Made by a program: the position numbers and the translations under genes. The notes under the pieces are model-generated. The model searched no databases, had not been told where the DNA came from, and saw only the letters and a program-made list of their open reading frames with translations. A DNA stretch of 64,000 nucleotides from Climacteris rufus (taxonomy: Eukaryota > Chordata > Aves > Passeriformes > Climacteridae), in NCBI GenBank assembly GCA_013398175.1, contig VZRZ01001141.1, positions 128,875 through 192,874 on the forward strand, read 5' to 3'. Shown piece after piece: positions 1 to 10,369 of the stretch. Positions within the stretch are counted from its first letter, which is position 1; each line of letters begins with the position of its first letter.

Positions 1-3000
1 AGTCATGTCCAGCATAAATACTTTTTAAATACAAGTGAGTAGCTCTGACAGGATTTAATGCTTGTCACAAGGACAACACTGTGAGTTCTACTGCATGCAT
101 CAGGAACTTATTTTAAACTATTAAAATATTATAATCACAAGGAAAAAATCTGTTATGGCCAATGTGAGCTTGTCCCAAAAGTTGAAGACTAGAACAGTGT
201 ACAACTCAAATTCAAAGATACTTGAAAAGGAAGTATATGAATTGCTTACAGAGAGAGCAACGTTTTGAAAAATAATTGAAGTCAAATAGGCTTTATTTTT
301 TGTAGAAGAAAAATTTCTGTTTTACATAAATATGTCTGTCAAGATACTTTTCTGGTAATTGTAACACACAGTACTCCACTTAAGTCCAGAGGAAGTTGTG
401 CAGGTTCTGGCCTACCAAGATAAGAAACTTGAGGAATAGAGTCAACAGTAAGAGTTGCAGTGACTAGATCTGGTGGTAACTGGTGTGCAGGGGCCAGAAA
501 TGCTATTAGAAATCACAGTATTTAATCTCCTTAATGTGAATTTTGACTTTGCAAATGCACTTCCATTCTTTAACAGTTATTTTTTGAAGGGAGTGTTAAT
601 TATGTTTGTATGTTCAAAAGCAGATGATATTACTTGCTTAGAACACTGAATTCCTCACTGCTGAAGGTAACATGGTTTTAGGTTTCTAACTGTGAGCACT
701 TGGGCTCAACAAGTTTGGTCTTAGAAAATGAATTCACCTTGCAGCCTCTTCTGTAGAGAACTGAGACAGGCCATGAATTTTCCTGTGCTCCTCTGCTCAT
801 CTCTTGCCATTGCTTCTTCCCCACTTTCAGCCCCACTGAAATTAAACCAGAGGGCCGCCAGTTCACTTAAACTGGGAATTTCAGTTTTGAAGTTGTACAG
901 AGAGAAAAGGAGTTAATCCAGGACACAACTAATGAAGAGCCTGAATGGTGTTTGGAAGCAAGGTGGGGGTTGGCAATGTGTGACTGCAGAGGGGTGGCCC
1001 CACAATAGCACTGCAGCTTCCCTCTAGTTTGCAGGCTGGGCTGTGGCACTGGTGTGGGCACAAGGTTGAGAAGAAAGACTGTCCTCATATTCCTTGTCAG
1101 AATTTGCTTCTCTGGGAGCTCTTGGAACTGAAAAAGCCCTTGCACCTTCCCAAGGATTTAATTATGTCAGTAGAAGTGTGGGCAATGCTGGTACAAATGA
1201 CTCACCCCTGCCTATATGAGGATTAGTAAGAAGATTTTTTAATATTAAAAAGCAGTCACCATGTTGGAAAGTACCAATTACAGTCTTACTTGCTTTGTTT
1301 TGGTTTTTTGTTTTTTTTTGGTTTTTTTTTTGCTTTGCATTAAATTTCTGAAGCACAGTAAATTCATTCTGCAAGTTAAAACTGAGAACTGACACCTTCT
1401 TTTAGGACTTACTCTCTATCTTTGACACTCTCATTTCTTGATCTTCCCTCTGATTGCTCCCTGGAAGGACCCAGTGTTGCTCCACAGCTGGGAGGGGGAA
1501 AACAGATTAGAGCTAGCCCTGACAAGGGGCAGACTGGATTGGAAGGGGTGAGGACTGACAGGATGCTGCAGACTTTGAGCGCTGCCTTCCTATGAGCAGT
1601 TCCTGATCCCTTCGCCAGCTCACACCCCCCAGCCCTGGTGCTAGTCTTCTTGCTCCACCACGGCCACCCCTGTAACTTCCCCAGGGCTGCTCTGGAGGAC
1701 TAGCAACACGGGCTAATCCTGGGTGATTGTTTGGAGAGTTGTTCCCACAGGTTTTTATCCTGTTTTGCTTTGAGATTTTTTTTCTGGTTTGGGTTTGCTT
1801 TTTTTTTTTTTTTTTAATTTCCCCAATTTAAAAATGAAGTCAGAGCTGAAGCCAAACCCATGGACAAAGTGCTTTGAACAGCTGTAGCTGACTGAGTAAT
1901 TTTTTCCAAAATAAAGTCTAGAATAAGCATTCTTTACTTCTGCTGTAGTTATTCTGAAATTTCATGTGGAAGACAAAGCTCTTGACCCCAGTCCCTTAAA
2001 TCCACTCCAGAAAACTAACTCTGCATAGATGAAACATCAATTTTATTGTCATTTCCATAGAAGTGTAACACAGCTCAGTACAACACCACACAGGTAAACA
2101 AGGTTCTGTGAGACTAGCCATGAGAACAGCTGTGAGTAGGACCTGTTGTGCACAGCACTGGTGTGTAAGTCTTACGGAAAAATGTATTAAACTTTTTGGC
2201 TTACAATCAATCACATCTTGGAAGGATTTTATTTCATCTATGCTGAATTTTCCACAGGGATTTGAGACTTCACATCCACTATTCTTTCCTTTCCATTTTA
2301 AAATTATGTATAAATTTGCCTCATTTTTTAACTTCTAGAAAAATACTAACGGGAAGAAATACCAGAGGGTTTCAGCTAGCCAGGGGCAAAATACACAGCT
2401 GAACTGGTAACACACTGGTGATGAAATACATATTGCTCCAGAATGTTACAAGAGCAAGGTGAAGAGGGATGATCTTCTGACTCTTCAGCTTTCTTACCTT
2501 ACCCATAAGAACCCTTACTTTTCCTTAAATTAAGAATAAAACGAAGACATATTTGCTTGCTATTTTCTTTTTCCTTTTTATTTGTTGATTAACTGTGACT
2601 ATTCCAGTGTCCCCATCTTTAAATGTGCCCTCTAGATAATGTCTCAATACAAATAATTTCTGTTGCCTCACAGATGGCCCAAAAGTGATGGAAATGAAAT
2701 TATATTTTATGAGCTCCTGTCCATCATCTCTGAGATCTTGCTTTTTGAAGAATAGTTCATATTTCTTTCAATTCTCTTCTGTGGACACAATAGCACTTTA
2801 TTGATAGGCAGCATGTTCATAAAGAACTGAAACAGTTTTGCCAGAACACATGTACATTCACCTACAATGCTTATAATTGTCCGCAATTTCACTTTGCCCT
2901 CTAGTGCCCATTCTGGTTTTTTTTTCTGTGCTGCAAAGTACTGTGTTGACTGAAATATATGAAAACATATTTTTATTTGGTGATGAGTTTTTAAGCACAG

Positions 3001-5020
3001 CTATGAATTAAAAAGAAAACTTAATGATATGAGAGTCTCTGAACAATCAGTGGACCATTAGCTAATATTTCCATTGCAGACAAGTTAGGCAATAAAATCT
3101 GGAATCCCTTACAAGAGAGCAGCTGAAAAGTTTTTCATGCTATTTCCAAATTTCAGTAAAAATAAGGCCATTTCAATAACATTTTACTGTATCACAAAAG
3201 CCACTTAAGGATATCAGAACCAGAAGGATGAATGTCCTTTTATTGTACAGGTTTGAAGAAGTAAAAAAAATCAAAGCAACAGAAGTGAGATTTGAAACAT
3301 TCCTGTTTCAAGGTGGGTCCATTGAAGTGCTCTTAGTTACAAAGACCAAGAAATATATATTTTGCTGTAACATTTGCAGCTGGTCATCACCAGGTGGAAA
3401 ACTGACTGTGATCATTTACTCTGTTTTTTTTTGGTCTTTTTTGTTGTTCTGGATCATGGTGAAATTACAAGCTGGTTTTACTTCTGGTATTTCAGCTTCA
3501 TCCATGAGATCCATGTCTCCCATTACTTCTTTGAGTGGTAGAGAGTATGTACATCCTACAAAAGAGACCTGTGTCATTGATATGGTACCTCAGACCTGGT
3601 GCACCATTGTTCCTACCAGTCCATTTTTTACGTAGACGCACCTTTGTATTATCTCCCCTTTCAGTGATACTTTTCTGAATGGCTGGAGATCAGGAAAAGC
3701 TTTAAAGTGGCTCCTTACCTGGTACTTAAACCCAACTCTGGCAGTTTCAGCCCCCCAGGACTAACATCACCTTCTCTTGGGAGCCACAGACATGCTCTCC
3801 CCTTTGCTTCTTTACGCCAGACCCAGAAGCCTATAGCCACACATCAGGGTGGCCACAGACAGACTTCTTCTTTTAAGTTGGTGGGGTTTTTACCAAATTT
3901 TTACTAATATTCTTTGGGTAAAAGAGCCTGGATTTAGCTGTTTCCCTCATTACTGCCACAGAGCAAGTGACTAGGAGAAGGACATGGAGTTACCCGAGGA
4001 CAATTTCCCAAAGGTAAAATACAGGCACAAAATCAAGTTTATTGCAAGCTGTTTTAAAGAATTTGATTCTATTGTAATTACTACTGAAGGCTGTGTGGCT
4101 TGGAGGGGAAATTAATTGGAATACCAAGGGCTATACACTTCTGTGGTTCAATTTGTGAGCAAAGGGAAAGAGGCAGATTTCATGCAGCCACAAAACATAG
4201 CAGTGGATGGGGAGGTTTGAGAGTGCAGCACCTGAGATGAATACACCCATGAGCAAGTAGAGTGTGCCACAGGCAGATGTGTCTTTGGGGTATTTTACAT
4301 AGAAAAATTACTTCAAATAATCTTATGAAAGAAGTTGAAGTGAACTGAACACTGCAGGAAGGAATAAAGCCTTGCCCCTACATAATCAGAGGCAAATATA
4401 TTTCACTTAAAAGTAACACTGTCCAATTGGTAAGTTACTACACAAGCCATAACTACTGCAAAAAATAGACTATGTAGAAAAATCGTTCTAGAATTACTTT
4501 ACATCTTTGAACAAATAAAATGTTAGAATTAATCAAATGTAAAAAAAAATACATTCTTGGAAAAGAGGATACAAATTTTAAAGAAAATTGCATATTCTCA
4601 ACTGAAGTTTGGGCCACTTAAATAAACAATGTACTACTTTATCTTTGATGCAGTCTCAGTCAGTACAAATCTATCAATTTCTGTAAAGTGAAGGATGTGT
4701 AGTTCATTCAGAAATATATGATTCTCTACATGTAGGTGAAATAGAGATGGAAAATAATGATTTCTCAGCATGATTCCCCAGCAGAAAACACCTTAATATT
4801 TCACTATCTGTCAAAGGTTGCAATCTCATCCTAGGGAGTAACCCTCACTGAAAATTCCTATAGATGGATTTATAGGTAGAGTAGACACCTTGCTCACCAA
4901 GGAAGAAAATAATACATTACATTTGCAAAAATAAATGTCAGGAGCATAATTATTTAAATACAATAAAAATTAACTAGAAGCACTGCCACAAGATAGAACC
5001 TAGAACAAATAATAAATATT
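1..5020. other. Intergenic stretch without a supported gene
   Basis: I read both strands and saw no open frame with recognisable domains, no splice-bordered conserved exon and no clear CR1 fragment. There are homopolymer and pyrimidine tracts, for example T-rich runs near 1300-1332 and 1796-1816. The longest open frame (3228-3635, plus) is of low complexity and resembles no family I know. The far right of this stretch, about 4990-5077, is AT-rich and likely forms the 3' untranslated region of the interferon gene that follows. Confidence 0.6.
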
Positions 5021-5027
5021 ATTTAAA

Positions 5028-5077
5028 ATATTTATTTATAAGTATTACAAATTATGTGAGGTTAAAATCTTTGTACC
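5028..5077 (-). promoter_or_regulatory. IFNK 3' UTR with AU-rich element and polyA signal
   Basis: Directly after the interferon stop codon the minus strand is very AT-rich. It contains AATAAA near 5030-5037 and, a little further on (about 4990-5030), ATTTA pentamers. Short AU-rich 3' UTRs are typical of cytokine messages and usually destabilise them. The exact cleavage site cannot be read from sequence. Confidence 0.45.
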
Positions 5078-5632
5078 TTAGTTTTTAAGCTTCCTTGCCA
5101 CCTTATCAATCAATTGGAGACATTTCCTCATTTCTGCACGGCTGATCTCCCAAGAGCACAGGTCATGTTGTTTGTCTTTAAGAAAACAGTCTATTTTATG
5201 GAAGTACTTCTTCAGTTTCAGCCTGCCGACTTCTTTACTCTGACAGTAGTGGTTGTGCTTCTTGATTACACATGCCTCCAATTGCTCAATTTGCTGATAA
5301 AGTCCATTTTGGAACTGATCCAAAGCTGTCCCATCCCAAGCAGCTAGAGTCAGATTTTTGCTAAAGATGTAGAAGATGTGTTGGAAGATCTCTTCAATGG
5401 CAATCATGACAGTCTCTTTCTGCCTGGGCTGCAGAACCCTCGCAGGAAATCTGAAGGGCATTTTCTCTCTTAGACATTGTTGAGGAAACTTTTTGCCCAT
5501 TTTGTCCAAAAGTTGCAGGCTGTTCTCGATCACTTTTCTTTGCTGCAAAGGGATGTGGTTGCACTGAAGGCTGGAGATGGCAGTGGTGCATAACAGTATG
5601 AGGCCAATTTGTATCAAGCCAAAAGCATTCAT
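5078..5632 (-). CDS. IFNK: Interferon kappa-like type I interferon, intact, single coding exon
   Basis: A secreted type I interferon of 184 codons, expected to signal through IFNAR1/IFNAR2 and JAK-STAT to induce antiviral genes. Residues 1-23 form a hydrophobic signal peptide (core around residues 6-19), and the mature protein starts Cys24-Asn-His, as in avian IFN-alpha and beta. The four conserved disulphide cysteines are visible: Cys24 with Cys121, and Cys53 with Cys159. The family signature Cys-Ser-Trp-Glu lies at 159-162. Assignment to kappa rather than alpha or beta rests on close resemblance to mammalian IFNK in two blocks: QQCLREKMPF (51-60), and LKKYFHKIDCFLKDK followed by a CSWEISRAEMRKCL-type segment (140-172). 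One N-glycosylation sequon, Asn93-Leu-Thr. Three further cysteines (130, 149, 171) make seven in the mature chain. The frame stays open upstream of the ATG, but no in-frame upstream ATG was found nearby. An IFNB-like paralogue is the main alternative. Confidence 0.85.
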   Translation of the reverse strand: MNAFGLIQIGLILLCTTAISSLQCNHIPLQQRKVIENSLQLLDKMGKKFPQQCLREKMPFRFPARVLQPRQKETVMIAIEEIFQHIFYIFSKNLTLAAWDGTALDQFQNGLYQQIEQLEACVIKKHNHYCQSKEVGRLKLKKYFHKIDCFLKDKQHDLCSWEISRAEMRKCLQLIDKVARKLKN

Positions 5633-5643
5633 GATAAAGACAA

Positions 5644-5670
5644 GCTCTAATGGCTCTAATGGCTCTAATG
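5644..5670 (-). repeat. Three perfect 9-bp tandem copies in the IFNK leader
   Basis: The plus-strand unit gctctaatg occurs three times without mismatch, ending 12 bases before the IFNK start codon (transcribed from the minus strand). It lies in the presumed 5' untranslated region. Because the unit is a multiple of three it keeps the upstream frame open. It may be length-polymorphic. Confidence 0.85.
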
Positions 5671-5765
5671 TTCCTCCTCTCCTGAGTGCTAGGCTGGGAT
5701 GCTTTGAAGTAATTTGTAGACTCCCATTTCTTCAAAATCTTGACATTTAATTATTCTGTAGGAGA

Positions 5766-5785
5766 AGTTTTCTTTCATCATTTTT
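5766..5785 (-). promoter_or_regulatory. IRF/ISRE-like element upstream of IFNK
   Basis: On the minus strand this stretch reads TGATGAAAGAAAACTTCTCC. The GAAAGAAAAC part fits the repeated GAAA pattern bound by IRF-family factors, about 140 bp before the interferon start codon. Type I interferon promoters depend on such sites. The same stretch is followed by a pyrimidine run and CAG (about 5756-5766), so it could instead be the 3' end of a 5'-UTR intron. Sequence alone does not decide. Confidence 0.35.
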
Positions 5786-5859
5786 TGGTTTTCAAGGTTT
5801 TTCCCGCTTGTGTATGCTTTTGACAACGCTTTCATTTTCTGCTTTATGACTTCACAGTC

Positions 5860-5883
5860 TTTTTTTTTTTTTTTTTTTTTTTT
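5860..5883. repeat. Poly(T) tract of 24
   Basis: An uninterrupted run of 24 T on the plus strand, about 230 bp upstream of the IFNK start codon. It is a mononucleotide microsatellite, likely length-variable and error-prone in assembly. Confidence 0.9.
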
Positions 5884-5923
5884 GCTGCTGCTTTCTTTTT
5901 ATTTCAGCTGGATATTAGAATGT

Positions 5924-5933
5924 TATTTATATA
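5924..5933 (-). promoter_or_regulatory. Possible TATA box upstream of IFNK
   Basis: The minus strand reads TATATAAATA here, about 290 bp upstream of the interferon ATG. If used, it would give a 5' leader of roughly 260 bases containing the poly(A) tract and the 9-bp repeats. The surrounding DNA is AT-rich, so a chance match is quite possible. Confidence 0.25.
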
Positions 5934-6247
5934 TGTTAGATTATTTATTCTCTCTCCTACTAAAATTCTATAGGATGTATAATGAGAATTTAAAATAATG
6001 AGTTAGAGAAATACTTATTTTCTTAATATTCTAGCAGTGGAACCACATGTTGAAATAAACATTTTCAGTGATGGGTCAGGGATCTGCTGAATACTGCTGC
6101 CATCCCATCTCCTATAGCTCGATTCATGCTTCCAAGATTCAGTCAAGTTTTCTTCACCTTTTTTCTTTCAGGGAAAATATTTTCTTTCTCCTCGCCTTTA
6201 TTTCTCATGACCCTTTAGACTCAAAGGACGGATACATGTGGTTAGAA

Positions 6248-6278
6248 TGTGTGTGTATGTGTGTGTGTGTGTGTGTGT
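6248..6278. repeat. (TG)n microsatellite
   Basis: Nearly uninterrupted alternating TG dinucleotides with one A interruption, followed directly by an AT-rich stretch. Confidence 0.9.
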
Positions 6279-6299
6279 ATAAAAATGCGTATTAATATG

Positions 6300-9200
6300 T
6301 GGGGTTTGATACATACACACTGCTAATTAAATGAAGCCTTAATCTCACTTAGAGACTGTACCAGCCATGCAAATACAAATGCTGACATGGGAAGAAGTTA
6401 GGTACTTGGATGAAATACTCTTTTTTCCCTCCATATGAATAACTGAGCAATAATTAGTCTCAATCCCAATTGAGTACAGGTCTGAATTCTGACGTTAAAT
6501 GGGAAGAGAATTAATAGGGATGACAAAAAGTACAATTCAGCCTTTTGCTTTCCCTAGCCATATAATAGAGGACATTAGGACTATCACAGTACTTTGGGAT
6601 ATCTCTCCTCTGGTTTTGACTGTATTTTGGTGAAAGCTAGTCTTAAACTGCCATTTTGCTGTCTCCCCTGCCCCCTGTGAATATATATCTGCAATTGCAA
6701 AGGCAATGGTCTGTAGGTCTGGATACTGTCTGACTGAAGATGTCAGATAAACTGCTTTTTTAGTCTGAGACCTGGCTCTGTATTTGTTGCATAAAGAGTA
6801 TAGAAGACTTTCAGAAAATAAAACACCATGTTTTCCAGCTGGTCCCCAGTAATCAGAGGGGCTGGGTACAGCTGGGCTTTATTTCTGGCACTCTACTTGG
6901 CACTCTAAGTCCAGTCACATTCAGTGAGTTCCCAGATGCAGCAATGGTGTAGGTAACACTGTAAGTCTGGGCTCATTGGAGATCACAGAATCACAAATAG
7001 TGCAGTTTACTGACTCAACACAGTCTGGTCAAGTTGAACAAGAACTTTCAGGAACCCAGATTCACCAACAGTGTAGTTTATTGGGGCATCATGTTGCAGA
7101 TTCTTGTTAGATTTCCAGAGATAGATTCACCAGACATGAAAAAAAGTGTACAGTGCTATGTACAAGTGTTGCTGCATGTACTTGGACACAGTCACAGGTG
7201 CAAACCTTGCCAAAGAGGTGTTCCTGCTTTGGGGAGGAGAGGAGAGCAAGCCCCTTGACTTGTCTGCAAGGTGCTTGTATTCTTATCCTCTGCCATGAAG
7301 GATTTCAAATACCAACTTATACATTTGGGAGAAGTGAAGGTGAGACTGAAGTCAAATACCCTGTTACTGCCACCATGAATGAGGAGAAGGGGCAGCCACT
7401 TCATATGTAAATGCAGGATACAGAGAGAGAGATTGCAGAACCTGTGGGTCTTGCTTGCATAAGGGTGGAGCAGAACACAACAGGGACACCTTGGTGTCAC
7501 TCCCTCTTCCACCTGGCTGATTTCAGCATGAAGGGCTGGCTGCAACCCTCCTGACGACCTGTCTCCCCATCAGCAGGCCATCATGCCCACAGTTATCTCT
7601 TCATGACATATCTCATGGAATATCCCTTGGAAGCCCATTCACCAGATATCCCCTGGCATATCTCCTGGCTATAGGCCTCATTCCTACAGTATTTTGTTCT
7701 GTTGTTGCACCCACTGCTACATAGTTGGCTTCATTCCCAGTTCCATAGTCACTCTAAGCAGATTGATGGTACTGTTTTAGGGCTTCCTTTATGCTCAGCA
7801 TGTAGGTATGTGGGAGGCTTTAGAAAGTTGCTTAAGCAACCTTGGACTGGATGTACTGCCAGTGTGAGCAAAAATGTGTCCCCTATCACCTATGACAACA
7901 AAGAGTAACAACAATCAGAGTGGGATACAACAGTGTAACATGGGACCGAATCTTTTCACTTACTGGGATTATTTATTATTTTGGAAAACTGGCCTTATGT
8001 GCATCAGAAATAAGTACAAAAATGTGTGTACTTCAAGAAAATTATTACATACTGCTACAACGATGTCCAGAAATTATACACAAGTATTTTTCCAAGACTG
8101 TAATCATGATATGAGTTTAGTCCTACTGATTTAAAGAGATAAATTTCTTAATTCATTATATCTCCAAGACACAGAAGTTCTTTCTTTCCTCTTGCAAAAT
8201 AGTTTTGTCCAGGTTTCCTTCTCATTGAAGAGCTGGGGATACCATCCTGGGTGTCACAAACATTACAGAGGGGAAAAATAAAAGATGGTATCTTCCATAT
8301 TTCTTAAAAAGATAGGGTGGGTCGAGGTGTTTCATTCTTTTTTCTGTGTTAGAAGCCTGTCTACACTTTCTCACAGGACAGTTACGCTTGGCTCAGTCCA
8401 CCAGGATTTGGTTTTTGTTTGGTTTTGTTTGCATGTGTGTTTGTCTAATAAGAATAAATTGCTCCTCCACAGTCAGCTGGTTTCTGCATTACTGCACTCA
8501 GCAAAGCATAGTAGTGACATTGCTTGATACAGGACACAGTCTACTCTAATCATCTGCCTTTACTGCTTCAATCAGGAACACACAGTTCATTAAAAGTAAT
8601 GACTGAAAGGAGTAACTGAGCGATACCAACCTTCAGCACTGAGTGCTGTCTATTTCTTTGCCTGTGGGTGAAGCACAAACCAACCACTGTAAGCTAGAAT
8701 GAAATGAGGAAAAGAGTTGACAAAGCACAGCTGTATTTCCAAGTAGACCTACCAAATCATTTTTCTGGAAAGGTTATCTAGTCTTCAATTCTCAAAAAGA
8801 GATTTGCTCCTAAAAGATCATCTAGCTATATATGTACTCATTATGGGAAGACTAAATCTAAATAAATGCACAGTTTTGTCTTTCTAATAACTATAAAATG
8901 CTGTAAATTACTTCTCTAACAGAAACTTTTTATTATATTTTATAATGCAATAGAGGAATTAAATTAATATTAGCTGTCCATGGGTTTTTTAATCTCAGGC
9001 ACCAAGGCAGATGGAAAATCTAAGTTCAGCCTATGTATAGGATGCCAAGTGGAGCACTGAGACAGAACATTCCTGCAAAACAGTAATCTTTCGACTTCTT
9101 ATAACTGCTCTATGTTAAACCACATAATCTACTCTAGATATCAGTTTCTTTTCTCCATTCATTCAAAACACATCGATTGTAAAAAGTCAGGGTGTAACAA

Positions 9201-9390
9201 AGCACTTCAAATAGGTTTGTCTTGTCACTGGACAAGAGAGCTTCCTCCCCACCCAGCTTGACACTGCCCACGATAACAGAAAATATTTTTCTCCATTATG
9301 CTTTCCTCCACAGCTATGTGTGCGAGTCTGTGGCAGCATATGTGGCAAAAACCCCAGCCCACTGATGGGCACAGCCTGAGGTTGCCATAG
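6300..9390. other. Intergenic stretch without a supported gene
   Basis: No conserved exon is visible. Between about 6985 and 7085 two diverged copies of a roughly 26-bp segment (around 6990-7016 and 7060-7086) each contain a cAGTxTACTG/AGTTTATTGG-like core. On the minus strand this gives an AATAAACT motif, so an old LTR may lie in 6.85-7.7 kb, but I could not define its ends. The open frames here are short and of unrelated composition. Confidence 0.4.
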
Positions 9391-9399
9391 TCTGAGTCA

Positions 9400-9990
9400 T
9401 ACTCCAAGCTCAGGGTGAGCTTTTTGGTTCACCCCCAGCGTCCCTTGTACCTTCGTTTACATGTTTCAGTTCATTGGTTAGTTGCTACATTACTTCATGT
9501 TCTGTATAAGGTTATAATATTCTGTATAAGGTTTCTAGAACACTTCTAGAAACTTCTTTCCAGTTCAGTTCTCTATTGGTTACATGCTAATCCCTGTACC
9601 CCAATTGGCTACTTTCCCCTGCTTGTATCCCTATAAATCCCCTGCTTTCCCTGTGTCTCTACTCCTGGTTACTGAAGCCTTCAGCTCTCCTGGATCCCTG
9701 TGCCGCCTCTCCTGGACCCTGGACCCTCTCCTGCCTTCCCTGCTGCCTCTCCCCAGGAAATAAAAGAGCTGGAAATCACACCAGGGCCCTTCCCTCAGGT
9801 CTTTGTTCCTCACCTGTGCCTGCACTATCGGCCCAGGGCTCTCTCTCGCACAGAGGAACCAGCACTAAAAGAGCTGCTGGAGGACACCCTGTGTTTGGGG
9901 ACACTGCAAGTGGCAGCCCCCAGGAAACCAGGGTCACTCCCAGAATAACTCTGAGTGGCCTCAAGCAGGCCCCCAGAGTCAGCGTTACCA
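9400..9990 (+). mobile_element. Probable retroviral LTR (U3-R-U5-like unit), plus orientation
   Basis: A complete set of polymerase II signals sits in LTR order. Two CCAAT motifs in inverted orientation (about 9575 and 9602) are followed by a TATA box (CTATAAATCC, about 9630) and a pyrimidine-rich start region near 9655-9665. AATAAA follows at about 9758, roughly 100 bases downstream. The right side abuts a CR1 fragment at about 10003. I could not define terminal TG/CA ends or a target duplication, so limits are approximate. No gag, pol or env coding is present nearby. A TGG-starting stretch near 9910 could be a primer-binding site but matches none that I can name. Confidence 0.5.
9533..9556 (+). 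promoter_or_regulatory. Tandem heat-shock-element-like array
   Basis: TTCTAGAA occurs twice, separated by three bases and followed by a further TTC: units TTC-GAA-TTC-GAA-TTC at 9533, 9538, 9544, 9549 and 9554. This is the alternating nGAAn arrangement bound by heat-shock factors, apart from one spacer that is one base too long. It lies about 75-95 bp upstream of the TATA box of the LTR-like unit. Confidence 0.5.
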
Positions 9991-10002
9991 GTCTTCTGTC
10001 TT

Positions 10003-10048
10003 ATAGAATCATAGAGTGGTTTGGGTTGGAAGGGACCTATGGGTTGTA
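10003..10048 (-). mobile_element. CR1 LINE 3'-end fragment, minus orientation
   Basis: Begins with the CR1 terminal motif (TAGAATCATAGAGTGG, then TTTGGGTTGGAAGGGACC), which is the reverse complement of the usual CR1 3' end. It stops abruptly where an oppositely oriented CR1 copy starts. Confidence 0.8.
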
Positions 10049-10049
10049 A

Positions 10050-10364
10050 GGCCTATGAGGAGTGGCCTGAGGGTGCTGGGGGTGTTTAGCCTGGAGAAAA
10101 GGAGGCTCAGGGGTGACCTTACTACTCTCTACAACTGCCTAAAATTAGATTGTAGCAAGGTGGGGCTTGGCCTCCTTGCCCAGACAACTAGTGACAAGAC
10201 AAGAGCACACAGCCTCAGGTTCAGGCTGGACATCAGGAAGAATTTCTTTGTGGAAAGGGTTGTTAAGCATTGGAATGGATTGCTCAGGGAGGTGGTGAAG
10301 TCATCATCCCTGGAGGTGTTCAAGCAACAACTTGATGGGCACCTTAGTGCTATGGTTTAGTTGA
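10050..10364 (+). mobile_element. CR1 LINE fragment, 5' part of a copy split by a solo LTR
   Basis: Contains the typical CR1 3'-region order: a TATGAGGAGTGGC-like segment, GTGTTTAGCCTGGAGAAAAG, a CTCTACAACTGCCT-like stretch, a GACATCAGGAAGAATTTCTT-like stretch and an AAGCATTGGAATGGATTGCT-like stretch. The copy stops at a GGTTTAGTTGA-like position and resumes at 11245 in the right order, so it was one element before the LTR inserted. The open frame across it is residual reverse-transcriptase-region noise, not a gene. Confidence 0.85.
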
Positions 10365-10369
10365 CAAGA
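10365..10369. repeat. Left target-site duplication of solo LTR
   Basis: CAAGA here pairs with CAAGG at 11240-11244, with one mismatch. Fusing the flanks at this pentamer restores the continuous CR1 order. Confidence 0.7.

Noticed and set aside
3228..3635. 135-codon plus-strand open frame
   Set aside because: Low-complexity hydrophobic composition, no recognised domain, no splice or promoter context.
5394..5735. 113-codon minus frame overlapping IFNK
   Set aside because: Shifted frame shadow of the interferon gene, without a known domain.
10016..10360. 114-codon plus open frame with LINE-like sequence
   Set aside because: It is the CR1 3' region, not a host gene.
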